DNA from: Membranipora membranacea
Taxonomy: Eukaryota > Bryozoa > Gymnolaemata > Cheilostomatida > Membraniporidae
Assembly (NCBI GenBank): GCA_914767715.1
Contig: OU612074.1
Coordinates: forward strand, 16,046,062 to 16,110,061
Length of the DNA: 64,000 bases
Direction of reading: 5' to 3'
The notes under the pieces are model-generated. The model was not told the origin of the DNA and ran no database searches. It saw only the letters and a program-made list of their open reading frames with translations. Of this stretch, positions 48,013 to 61,038 are shown piece by piece. The translations under genes and the position numbers were made by a program. Positions within the stretch are counted from its first letter, which is position 1. The number at the start of each line of letters is the position of its first letter.

Positions 48013-50015
48013 GTAGGATCTAAATATTTTGGTATTTGAATGAGGCCAATGAGGCCATCAACTGGTCAAAGTTTGAAAGAATTCCGATGGCTTTTTAATT
48101 TTTCACCCTGCCGTTTGGCATGTTTTTTTATGACAAAACAGGCCCTCGTTAAAAAAGTTGCTGCTGCTAAACTAAGAGGGCCAGCCCCAAACGGCTTTCA
48201 TTTCCTAAGTCAGCATGAAATTCCACACGGTATAGAGTAGGTTAGGAGGAAATCTATTTTTTAAACTGGCGGTAAAAAAAAAAAGGGTCCCCCCTTTGTT
48301 ACTTTTTTAAATTTTAAAGTCGCTCTCATTTCTGTTCTATTTATCGTAGGATCTTAATATTCTGGAATTTGAATGAGGCCAATCAGGCCATCAACTGGTC
48401 AAAGTTTGAAAGAATTGCGATGGCTTTTTAATTTTTCACCCTGCCGTTTGGCATGTTTTTTTATGACAAAACTGGCCCTCGTTAAAAAAGTTGCTGCCGC
48501 CAAACTAAGAGGGCCAGCCCCAAACGGCTTTCAGTTCCTAAGTCAGCATGAAATTCCACACGGTATAGAGTAGGTTAGGAGGAATTCTATTTTTTAAACT
48601 GGCGGTAAAAAACACCAAGGGTCCGCCCTTTGTTACTTTTTTAAATTTTAAAGTCGCTCTCATTTCTGTTCTATTTATCGTAGGATCTTAATATTCTGGA
48701 ATTTGAATGAGGCCAATGAGGCCATCAACTGGTCAAAGTTTGAAAGAATTGCGATGGCTTTTTAATTTTTCACCCTGCCGTTCGGCATGTTTTTTTATGA
48801 CAAATCTGGCCCTCGTTAAAAAAGTTGCTGCCGCCAAACTAAGAGGGCCAGCCCCAAACGGTTTTCAGTTCCTAAGTCAGCATGAAATTCCACACGGTAT
48901 AGAGTAGGTTAGGAGGAAATCTATTTTTTAAACTGGCTGTAAAAAACACCAAGGGTCCCCCCTTTGTTACTTTTTTAAATTTTAAAGTCGCTCTCATTTC
49001 TGTTCTATTTATCGTAGGATCTTAATATTCTGGAATTTGAATGAGGCCAATGAGGCCATCAACTGGTCAAAGTTTGAAAGAATTGCGATGACTTTTTAAT
49101 TTTTCACCCTGGCGTTTGGCAAGTTTTTTTATGACAAAACTGGCCCTCGTTAAGAAAGTTGCCGCCGCCAAACTAAGAGGGCCAGCCCCAAACGGCTTTC
49201 AGTTCCTAAGTCAGCATGAAGTTCCACACGCTATAGAGTAGGTTAGGAGGAAATCTATTTTTTAAACTGGCGGTAAAAAACACCAAGGGTACCCCCTTTT
49301 CTACTTTTTTAAATTTTAAAGTCGCTCTCATTTCTGTTCTATTTATCGTAGGATCTTAATATTCTGGAATTTGAATGAGGCCAATGAGGCCATCAACTGG
49401 TCAAAGTTTGAAAGAATTGCGATGGCTTTTTAATTTTTCACCCTGCCGTTTGGCATGTTTTTTTATGACAAAACTGGCCCTCGTTAAAAAAGTTGCTGCC
49501 ACCAAACTAAGAGGGCCAGCCCCAAACGGTTTTCAGTTCATAAGTCAGCATGAAATTCCACACGGTATAGAGTAGGTTAGGAGGAAATCTATTTTTTAAA
49601 CTGGCTGTAAAAAACACCAAGGGTCCCCCCTTTGTTACTTTTTTAAATTTTAAAGTCGCTCTCATTTCTGTTCTATTTATCGTAGGATCTTAATATTCTG
49701 GAATTTGAATGAGGCCAATGAGGCCATCAACTGGTCAAAGTTTGAAAGAATTGCGATGGCTTTTTAATTTTTCACCCTGCCGTTTGGCATGTTTTTTTAT
49801 GACAAAACTGGCTCTCGTTAAAAAAGTTGCTGCCGCCAAGCTAAGAGGGCCAGCCCCAAACGGTTTTCAGTTCATAAGTCAGCATGAAATTCCACACGGT
49901 ATAGAGTAGGTTACGAGGAAATCTATTTTTTAAACATGCTGTAAAAAACACCAAGGGTCCCCCCTTTGTTACTTTTTTAAATTTTAAAGTCGCTCTCATT
50001 TCTGTTCTATTTATC

Positions 50016-53000
50016 GTAGGATCTTAATATTCTGGAATTTGAATGAGGCCAATGAGGCCATCAACTGGTCAAAGTTTGAAAGAATTGCGATGGCTTTTTA
50101 ATTTTTCACCCTGCCGTTTGGCATGTTTTTTTATGACAAAACTGGCCCTCGTTAAAAAAGTTGCTGCCGCCAAACTAAGAGGGCCAGCCCCAAACAGTTT
50201 TCAGTTCCTAAGTCAGCATGAAATTCCACACGGTATAGAGTAGGTTAGGAGGAAATCTATTTTTTAAACTGGCTGTAAAAAACACCAAGGGTCCCCCCTT
50301 TGTTACTTTTTTAAATTTTAAAGTCGCTCTCATTTCTGTTCTATTTATCGTAGGATCTTAATATTCTGGAATTTGAATGAGGCCAATGAGGCCATCAATT
50401 GGTCAAAGTTTGAAAGAATTGCGATGGCTTTTTAATTTTTCACCCTGCCGTTTGGCATGTTTTTTTATGACAAAACTGGCCCTCGTTAAAAAAGTTGCTG
50501 CCGCCAAACTAAGAGGGCCAGCCCCAAACGGCTTTCAGTTCCTAAGTCAGCATGAAATTCCACACGGTATAGAGTAGGTTAGGAGGAAATCTATTTTTTA
50601 AACTGGCGGTAAAAGACACCAAGGGTCCCCCCTTTGTTACTTTTTTAAATGTTAAGGTCGCTCTCATTTCTGTTCTATTTATCGTAGGATCTTAATATTC
50701 TGGAATTTGAATGAGGCCAATGAGGCCATCAACTGGTCAAAGTTTGAAAGAATTGCGATGGCTTTTTAGTTTTTCACCCTGCCGTTTGGCATGTTTTTTC
50801 ATGACAAAACTGGCCCTCGTTAAAAAAGTTGCTGCCGCCAAACTAAGAGGGCCAGCCCCAAACGGCTTTCAGTTCCTAAGTCAGCATGAAATTCCACACA
50901 GGATAGAGTAGGTTAGGAGGAAATCTATTTTTTAAACTGGCTGTAAAAAACACCAAGGGTCCCCCCTTTGTTACTTTTTCAAATTTTAAAGTCGCTCTCA
51001 TTTCTGTTCTATTTATCGTAGGATCTTAATAATCTGGAATTTGAATGAGGCCAATGAGGCCATCAACTGGTCAAAGTTTGAAAGAATTGCGATGGCTTTT
51101 TAATTTTTCACCCTGCCGTTCGGCATGTTTCTTTATGATAAAACTGGCCCTCGTTAAAAAAGTTGCTGCCGCCAAACTAAGAGGGCCAGCCCCAAACGGT
51201 TTTCAGTTCCTAAGTCAGCATGAAATTCCACACGGGATAGAGTAGGTTAGGAGGAAATCTATTTTTTAAACTGGCTGTAAAAAACACCAAGGGTCCCCCC
51301 TTTGTTACTTTTTTAAATTTTAAAGTCGCTCTCATTTCTGTTCTATTTATCGTAGGATCTTAATATTCTGAAATTTGAATGAGGCCAAAGAGGCCATCAA
51401 CTGGTCAAGGTTTGAAAGAATTGCGATGGCTTTTTAATTTTTCACCCTGCCGTTTGGCATGTTTTTTTATGACAAAACTGGCCCTCGTTAAAAAAGTTGC
51501 TGCCGCCAAACTAAGAGGGCCAGCCCCAAACGGTTTTCAGTTCATAAGTCAGCATGAAATTCCACACGGTATAGAGTAGGTTAGGAGGAAATCTATTTTT
51601 TAAACTGGCTGTAAAAAACACCAAGGGTCCCCCCTTTGTTACTTTTTTAAATTTTAAAGTCGCTCTCATTTCTGTTCTATTTATCGTAGGATCTTAATAT
51701 TCTGGAATTTGAATGAGGCCAATGAGGCCATCAACTGGTCAAAGTTTGAAAGAATTGCGATGGCTTTTTAATTTTTCACCCTGCCGTTTGGCATGTTTTT
51801 TTATGACAAAACTGGCCCTCGTTAAAAAAGTTGCTGCCGCCAAACTAAGAGGGCCAGCCCCAAACAGTTTTCAGTTCCTAAGTCAGCATGAAATTCCACA
51901 CGGTATAGAGTAGGTTAGGAGGAAATCTATTTTTTAAACTGGCTGTAAAAAACACCAAGGGTCCCCCCTTTGTTACTTTTTCAAATTTTAAAGTCGCTCT
52001 CATTTCTGTTCTATTTATCGTAGGATCTTAATAATCTGGAATTTGAATGAGGCCAATGAGGCCATCAACTGGTCAAAGTTTGAAAGAATTGCGATGGCTT
52101 TTTAATTTTTCACCCTGCCGTTCGGCATGTTTCTTTATGATAAAACTGGCCCTCGTTAAAAAAGTTGCTGCCGCCAAACTAAGAGGGCCAGCCCCAAACG
52201 GTTTTCAGTTCCTAAGTCAGCATGAAATTCCACACGGGATAGAGTAGGTTAGGAGGAAATCTATTTTTTAAACTGGCTGTAAAAAACACCAAGGGTCCCC
52301 CCTTTGTTACTTTTTTAAATTTTAAAGTCGCTCTCATTTCTGTTCTATTTATCGTAGGATCTTAATATTCTGAAATTTGAATGAGGCCAAAGAGGCCATC
52401 AACTGGTCAAGGTTTGAAAGAATTGCGATGGCTTTTTAATTTTTCACCCTGCCGTTTGGCATGTTTTTTTATGACAAAACTGGCCCTCGTTAAAAAAGTT
52501 GCTGCCGCCAAACTAAGAGGGCCAGCCCCAAACAGTTTTCAGTTCCTAAGTCAGCATGAAATTCCACACGGTATAGAGTAGGTTAGGAGGAAATCTATTT
52601 TTTAAACTGGCTGTAAAAAACACCAAGGGTCCCCCCTTTGTTACTTTTTTAAATTTTAAAGTCGCTCTCATTTCTGTTCTATTTATCGTAGGATCTTAAT
52701 ATTCTGGAATTTGAATGAGGCCAATGAGGCCATCAATTGGTCAAAGTTTGAAAGAATTGCGATGGCTTTTTAATTTTTCACCCTGCCGTTTGGCATGTTT
52801 TTTTATGACAAAACTGGCCCTCGTTAAAAAAGTTGCTGCCGCCAAACTAAGAGGGCCAGCCCCAAACGGCTTTCAGTTCCTAAGTCAGCATGAAATTCCA
52901 CACGGTATAGAGTAGGTTAGGAGGAAATCTATTTTTTAAACTGGCGGTAAAAGACACCAAGGGTCCCCCCTTTGTTACTTTTTTAAATGTTAAGGTCGCT

Positions 53001-56000
53001 CTCATTTCTGTTCTATTTATCGTAGGATCTTAATATTCTGGAATTTGAATGAGGCCAATGAGGCCATCAACTGGTCAAAGTTTGAAAGAATTGCGATGGC
53101 TTTTTAGTTTTTCACCCTGCCGTTTGGCATGTTTTTTCATGACAAAACTGGCCCTCGTTAAAAAAGTTGCTGCCGCCAAACTAAGAGGGCCAGCCCCAAA
53201 CGGCTTTCAGTTCCTAAGTCAGCATGAAATTCCACACAGGATAGAGTAGGTTAGGAGGAAATCTATTTTTTAAACTGGCTGTAAAAAACACCAAGGGTCC
53301 CCCCTTTGTTACTTTTTCAAATTTTAAAGTCGCTCTCATTTCTGTTCTATTTATCGTAGGATCTTAATAATCTGGAATTTGAATGAGGCCAATGAGGCCA
53401 TCAACTGGTCAAAGTTTGAAAGAATTGCGATGGCTTTTTAATTTTTCACCCTGCCGTTCGGCATGTTTCTTTATGATAAAACTGGCCCTCGTTAAAAAAG
53501 TTGCTGCCGCCAAACTAAGAGGGCCAGCCCCAAACGGTTTTCAGTTCCTAAGTCAGCATGAAATTCCACACGGGATAGAGTAGGTTAGGAGGAAATCTAT
53601 TTTTTAAACTGGCTGTAAAAAACACCAAGGGTCCCCCCTTTGTTACTTTTTTAAATTTTAAAGTCGCTCTCATTTCTGTTCTATTTATCGTAGGATCTTA
53701 ATATTCTGAAATTTGAATGAGGCCAAAGAGGCCATCAACTGGTCAAGGTTTGAAAGAATTGCGATGGCTTTTTAATTTTTCACCCTGCCGTTTGGCATGT
53801 TTTTTTATGACAAAACTGGCCCTCGTTAAAAAAGTTGCTGCCACCAAACTAAGAGGGCCAGCCCCAAACGGTTTTCAGTTCATAAGTCAGCATGAAATTC
53901 CACACGGTATAGAGTAGGTTAGGAGGAAATCTATTTTTTAAACTGGCTGTAAAAAACACCAAGGGTCCCCCCTTTGTTACTTTTTTAAATTTTAAAGTCG
54001 CTCTCATTTCTGTTCTATTTATCGTAGGATCTTAATATTCTGGAATTTGAATGAGGCCAATGAGGCCATCAACTGGTCAAAGTTTGAAAGAATTGCGATG
54101 GCTTTTTAATTTTTCACCCTGCCGTTTGGCATGTTTTTTTATGACAAAACTGGCCCTCGTTAAAAAAGTTGCTGCCGCCAAACTAAGAGGGCCAGCCCCA
54201 AACAGTTTTCAGTTCCTAAGTCAGCATGAAATTCCACACGGTATAGAGTAGGTTAGGAGGAAATCTATTTTTTAAACTGGCTGTAAAAAACACCAAGGGT
54301 CCCCCCTTTGTTACTTTTTCAAATTTTAAAGTCGCTCTCATTTCTGTTCTATTTATCGTAGGATCTTAATAATCTGGAATTTGAATGAGGCCAATGAGGC
54401 CATCAACTGGTCAAAGTTTGAAAGAATTGCGATGGCTTTTTAATTTTTCACCCTGCCGTTCGGCATGTTTCTTTATGATAAAACTGGCCCTCGTTAAAAA
54501 AGTTGCTGCCGCCAAACTAAGAGGGCCAGCCCCAAACGGTTTTCAGTTCCTAAGTCAGCATGAAATTCCACACGGGATAGAGTAGGTTAGGAGGAAATCT
54601 ATTTTTTAAACTGGCTGTAAAAAACACCAAGGGTCCCCCCTTTGTTACTTTTTTAAATTTTAAAGTCGCTCTCATTTCTGTTCTATTTATCGTAGGATCT
54701 TAATATTCTGAAATTTGAATGAGGCCAAAGAGGCCATCAACTGGTCAAGGTTTGAAAGAATTGCGATGGCTTTTTAATTTTTCACCCTGCCGTTTGGCAT
54801 GTTTTTTTATGACAAAACTGGCCCTCGTTAAAAAAGTTGCTGCCACCAAACTAAGAGGGCCAGCCCCAAACGGTTTTCAGTTCATAAGTCAGCATGAAAT
54901 TCCACACGGTATAGAGTAGGTTAGGAGGAAATCTATTTTTTAAACTGGCTGTAAAAAACACCAAGGGTCCCCCCTTTGTTACTTTTTTAAATTTTAAAGT
55001 CGCTCTCATTTCTGTTCTATTTATCGTAGGATCTTAATATTCTGGAATTTGAATGAGGCCAATGAGGCCATCAACTGGTCAAAGTTTGAAAGAATTGCGA
55101 TGGCTTTTTAATTTTTCACCCTGCCGTTTGGCATGTTTTTTTATGACAAAACTGGCCCTCGTTAAAAAAGTTGCTGCCGCCAAACTAAGAGGGCCAGCCC
55201 CAAACAGTTTTCAGTTCCTAAGTCAGCATGAAATTCCACACGGTATAGAGTAGGTTAGGAGGAAATCTATTTTTTAAACTGGCTGTAAAAAACACCAAGG
55301 GTCCCCCCTTTGTTACTTTTTTAAATTTTAAAGTCGCTCTCATTTCTGTTCTATTTATCGTAGGATCTTAATATTCTGGAATTTGAATGAGGCCAATGAG
55401 GCCATCAATTGGTCAAAGTTTGAAAGAATTGCGATGGCTTTTTAATTTTTCACCCTGCCGTTTGGCATGTTTTTTTATGACAAAACTGGCCCTCGTTAAA
55501 AAAGTTGCTGCCGCCAAACTAAGAGGGCCAGCCCCAAACGGCTTTCAGTTCCTAAGTCAGCATGAAATTCCACACGGTATAGAGTAGGTTAGGAGGAAAT
55601 CTATTTTTTAAACTGGCGGTAAAAGACACCAAGGGTCCCCCCTTTGTTACTTTTTTAAATGTTAAGGTCGCTCTCATTTCTGTTCTATTTATCGTAGGAT
55701 CTTAATATTCTGGAATTTGAATGAGGCCAATGAGGCCATCAACTGGTCAAAGTTTGAAAGAATTGCGATGGCTTTTTAATTTTTCACCCTGCCGTTTGGC
55801 ATGTTTTTTCATGACAAAACTGGCCCTCGTTAAAAAAGTTGCTGCCGCCAAACTAAGAGGGCCAGCCCCAAACGGCTTTCAGTTCCTAAGTCAGCATGAA
55901 ATTCCACACAGGATAGAGTAGGTTAGGAGGAAATCTATTTTTTAAACTGGCTGTAAAAAACACCAAGGGTCCCCCCTTTGTTACTTTTTCAAATTTTAAA

Positions 56001-59000
56001 GTCGCTCTCATTTCTGTTCTATTTATCGTAGGATCTTAATATTCTGGAATTTGAATGAGGCCAATGAGGCCATCAACTGGTCAAAGTTTGAAAGAATTGC
56101 GATGGCTTTTTAATTTTTCACCCTGCCGTTCGGCATGTTTCTTTATGATAAAACTGGCCCTCGTTAAAAAAGTTGCTGCCGCCAAACTAAGAGGGCCAGC
56201 CCCAAACGGTTTTCAGTTCCAAAGTCAGCATGAAATTCCACACGGTATAGAGTAGGTTAGGCGGAAATCTATTTTTTAAACTGGCTGTAAAAAAAACCAA
56301 GAGTCCCCCCTTTGTTACTTTTTTAAATTTTAAAGTCGCCCTCATTTCTGTTCTATTTATCGTAGGATCTTAATATTCTGAAATTTGAATGAGGCCAAAG
56401 AGGCCATCAACTGGTCAAGGTTTGAAAGAATTGCGATGGCTTTTTAATTTTTCACCCTGCCGTTTGGCATGTTTTTTTATGACAAAACTGGCCCTCGTTA
56501 AAAAAGTTGCTGCCACCAAACTAAGAGGGCCAGCCCCAAACGGTTTTCAGTTCATAAGTCAGCATGAAATTCCACACGGTATAGAGTAGGTTAGGAGGAA
56601 ATCTATTTTTTTAAACTGGCTGTAAAAAAACACCAAGGGTCCCCCCTTTATTACTTTTTTAAATTTTAAAGTCGCTCTCATTTCTGTTCTATTTATCGTA
56701 GGATCTTAATATTCTGGAATTTGAATGAGGCCAATGAGGCCATCAACTGGTCAAAGTTTGAAAGAATTGCGATGGCTTTTTAATTTTTCACCCTGCCGTT
56801 TGGCATGTTTTTTTATGACAAAACTGGCTCTCGTTAAAAAAGTTGCTGCCGCCAAACTAAGAGGGCCAGCCCCAAACGGTTTTCAGTTCATAAGTCAGCA
56901 TGAAATTCCACACGGTATAGAGTAGGTTACGAGGAAATCTATTTTTTAAACATGCTGTAAAAAACACCAAGGGTCCCCCCTTTGTTACTTTTTTAAATTT
57001 TAAAGTCGCTCTCATTTCTGTTCTATTTATCGTAGGATCTTAATATTCTGGAATTTGAATGAGGCCAATGAGGCCATCAACTGGTCAAAGTTTGAAAGAA
57101 TTGCGATGGCTTTTTAATTTTTCACCCTGCCGTTTGGCATGTTTTTTTATGACAAAACTGGCCCTCGTTAAAAAAGTTGCTGCCGCCAAACTAAGAGGGC
57201 CAGCCCCAAACAGTTTTCAGTTCCTAAGTCAGCATGAAATTCCACACGGTATAGAGTAGGTTAGGAGGAAATCTATTTTTTAAACTGGCTGTAAAAAACA
57301 CCAAGGGTCCCCCCTTTGTTACTTTTTTAAATTTTAAAGTCGCTCTCATTTCTGTTCTATTTATCGTAGGATCTTAATATTCTGGAATTTGAATGAGGCC
57401 AATGAGGCCATCAATTGGTCAAAGTTTGAAAGAATTGCGATGGCTTTTTAATTTTTCACCCTGCCGTTTGGCATGTTTTTTTATGACAAAACTGGCCCTC
57501 GTTAAAAAAGTTGCTGCCGCCAAACTAAGAGGGCCAGCCCCAAACGGCTTTCAGTTCCTAAGTCAGCATGAAATTCCACACGGTATAGAGTAGGTTAGGA
57601 GGAAATCTATTTTTTAAACTGGCGGTAAAAGACACCAAGGGTCCCCCCTTTGTTACTTTTTTAAATGTTAAGGTCGCTCTCATTTCTGTTCTATTTATCG
57701 TAGGATCTTAATATTCTGGAATTTGAATGAGGCCAATGAGGCCATCAACTGGTCAAAGTTTGAAAGAATTGCGATGGCTTTTTAGTTTTTCACCCTGCCG
57801 TTTGGCATGTTTGTTCATGACAAAACTGGCCCTCGTTAAAAAAGTTGCTGCCGCCAAACTAAGAGGGCCAGCCCCAAACGGCTTTCAGTTCCTAAGTCAG
57901 CATGAAATTCCACACAGGATAGAGTAGGTTAGGAGGAAATCTATTTTTTAAACTGGCTGTAAAAAACACCAAGGGTCCCCCCTTTGTTACTTTTTCAAAT
58001 TTTAAAGTCGCTCTCATTTCTGTTCTATTTATCGTAGGATCTTAATAATCTGGAATTTGAATGAGGCCAATGAGGCCATCAACTGGTCAAAGTTTGAAAG
58101 AATTGCGATGGCTTTTTAATTTTTCACCCTGCCGTTCGGCATGTTTCTTTATGATAAAACTGGCCCTCGTTAAAAAAGTTGCTGCCGCCAAACTAAGAGG
58201 GCCAGCCCCAAACGGTTTTCAGTTCCTAAGTCAGCATGAAATTCCACACGGGATAGAGTAGGTTAGGAGGAAATCTATTTTTTAAACTGGCTGTAAAAAA
58301 CACCAAGGGTCCCCCCTTTGTTACTTTTTTAAATTTTAAAGTCGCTCTCATTTCTGTTCTATTTATCGTAGGATCTTAATATTCTGAAATTTGAATGAGG
58401 CCAAAGAGGCCATCAACTGGTCAAGGTTTGAAAGAATTGCGATGGCTTTTTAATTTTTCACCCTGCCGTTTGGCATGTTTTTTTATGACAAAACTGGCCC
58501 TCGTTAAAAAAGTTGCTGCCACCAAACTAAGAGGGCCAGCCCCAAACGGTTTTCAGTTCATAAGTCAGCATGAAATTCCACACGGTATAGAGTAGGTTAG
58601 GAGGAAATCTATTTTTTAAACTGGCTGTAAAAAACACCAAGGGTCCCCCCTTTGTTACTTTTTTAAATTTTAAAGTCGCTCTCATTTCTGTTCTATTTAT
58701 CGTAGGATCTTAATATTCTGGAATTTGAATGAGGCCAATGAGGCCATCAACTGGTCAAAGTTTGAAAGAATTGCGATGGCTTTTTAATTTTTCACCCTGC
58801 CGTTTGGCATGTTTTTTTATGACAAAACTGGCTCTCGTTAAAAAAGTTGCTGCCGCCAAACTAAGAGGGCCAGCCCCAAACGGTTTTCAGTTCATAAGTC
58901 AGCATGAAATTCCACACGGTATAGAGTAGGTTACGAGGAAATCTATTTTTTAAACATGCTGTAAAAAACACCAAGGGTCCCCCCTTTGTTACTTTTTTAA

Positions 59001-61038
59001 ATTTTAAAGTCGCTCTCATTTCTGTTCTATTTATCGTAGGATCTTAATATTCTGGAATTTGAATGAGGCCAATGAGGCCATCAACTGGTCAAAGTTTGAA
59101 AGAATTGCGATGGCTTTTTAATTTTTCACCCTGCCGTTTGGCATGTTTTTTTATGACAAAACTGGCCCTCGTTAAAAAAGTTGCTGCCGCCAAACTAAGA
59201 GGGCCAGCCCCAAACAGTTTTCAGTTCCTAAGTCAGCATGAAATTCCACACGGTATAGAGTAGGTTAGGAGGAAATCTATTTTTTAAACTGGCTGTAAAA
59301 AACACCAAGGGTCCCCCCTTTGTTACTTTTTTAAATTTTAAAGTCGCTCTCATTTCTGTTCTATTTATCGTAGGATCTTAATATTCTGGAATTTGAATGA
59401 GGCCAATGAGGCCATCAATTGGTCAAAGTTTGAAAGAATTGCGATGGCTTTTTAATTTTTCACCCTGCCGTTTGGCATGTTTTTTTATGACAAAACTGGC
59501 CCTCGTTAAAAAAGTTGCTGCCGCCAAACTAAGAGGGCCAGCCCCAAACGGCTTTCAGTTCCTAAGTCAGCATGAAATTCCACACAGGATAGAGTAGGTT
59601 AGGAGGAAATCTATTTTTTAAACTGGCTGTAAAAAACACCAAGGGTCCCCCCTTTGTTACTTTTTTAAATGTTAAGGTCGCTCTCATTTCTGTTCTATTT
59701 ATCGTAGGATCTTAATATTCTGGAATTTGAATGAGGCCAATGAGGCCATCAACTGGTCAAAGTTTGAAAGAATTGCGATGGCTTTTTAATTTTTCACCCT
59801 GCCGTTTGGCATGTTTTTTCATGACAAAACTGGCCCTCGTTAAAAAAGTTGCTGCCGCCAAACTAAGAGGGCCAGCCCCAAACGGCTTTCAGTTCCTAAG
59901 TCAGCATGAAATTCCACACAGGATAGAGTAGGTTAGGAGGAAATCTATTTTTTAAACTGGCTGTAAAAAACACCAAGGGTCCCCCCTTTGTTACTTTTTC
60001 AAATTTTAAAGTCGCTCTCATTTCTGTTCTATTTATCGTAGGATCTTAATATTCTGGAATTTGAATGAGGCCAATGAGGCCATCAACTGGTCAAAGTTTG
60101 AAAGAATTGCGATGGCTTTTTAATTTTTCACCCTGCCGTTCGGCATGTTTCTTTATGATAAAACTGGCCCTCGTTAAAAAAGTTGCTGCCGCCAAACTAA
60201 GAGGGCCAGCCCCAAACGGTTTTCAGTTCCTAAGTCAGCATGAAATTCCACACGGGATAGAGTAGGTTAGGAGGAAATCTATTTTTTAAACTGGCTGTAA
60301 AAAACACCAAGGGTCCCCCCTTTGTTACTTTTTTAAATTTTAAAGTCGCTCTCATTTCTGTTCTATTTATCGTAGGATCTTAATATTCTGAAATTTGAAT
60401 GAGGCCAAAGAGGCCATCAACTGGTCAAGGTTTGAAAGAATTGCGATGGCTTTTTAATTTTTCACCCTGCCGTTTGGCATGTTTTTTTATGACAAAACTG
60501 GCCCTCGTTAAAAAAGTTGCTGCCACCAAACTAAGAGGGCCAGCCCCAAACGGTTTTCAGTTCATAAGTCAGCATGAAATTCCACACGGTATAGAGTAGG
60601 TTAGGAGGAAATCTATTTTTTAAACTGGCTGTAAAAAACACCAAGGGTCCCCCCTTTGTTACTTTTTTAAATTTTAAAGTCGCTCTCATTTCTGTTCTAT
60701 TTATCGTAGGATCTTAATATTCTGGAATTTGAATGAGGCCAATGAGGTTATCAACTGGTCAAAGTTTGAAAGAATTGCGATGGCTTTTTAATTTTTCACC
60801 CTGCCGTTTGGCATGTTTTTTATGACAAAACTGGCCCTCGTTAAAAAAGTTGCTGCCGCCAAACTAAGAGGGCCAGCCCCAAACGGTTTTCAGTTCATAA
60901 GTCAGCATGAAATTCCACACGGTATAGAGTAGGTTACGAGGAAATCTATTTTTTAAACATGCTGTAAAAAACACCAAGGGTCCCCCCTTTGTTACTTTTT
61001 TAAATTTTAAAGTCGCTCTCATTTCTGTTCTATTTATC
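50016..61038 (+). repeat. Higher-order domain of 6-, 7- and 8-monomer variants
   Basis: Core order: AAACAGTTTTC unit; ATCAATTGG unit (with AAATGTTAAGG end); CACACAGGATAG unit; TTCGGCATGTTTC/ATGATAAAAC unit; AAAGAGGCC/GGTCAAGG unit; optional AAACATGC unit. ATCAATTGG units start at ~50350, 52688, 55360, 57366 and 59370, so periods are 2,338, 2,672, 2,006 and 2,004 bp. The longer periods contain an extra three-monomer cassette (51686-52687; 54024-55025) whose first unit is a hybrid. Confidence 0.88.
59370..59703 (+). repeat. Monomer with an internal conversion patch
   Basis: Left mark ATCAATTGG (~59414) and right mark AAATGTTAAGG (~59667) belong to the ATCAATTGG type. The middle, CACACAGGATAG (~59581) and CTGGCTGTAAAAAACACC (~59623), belongs to the next type in the repeat. 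Two switches within one monomer fit gene conversion better than a simple crossover. Confidence 0.8.
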
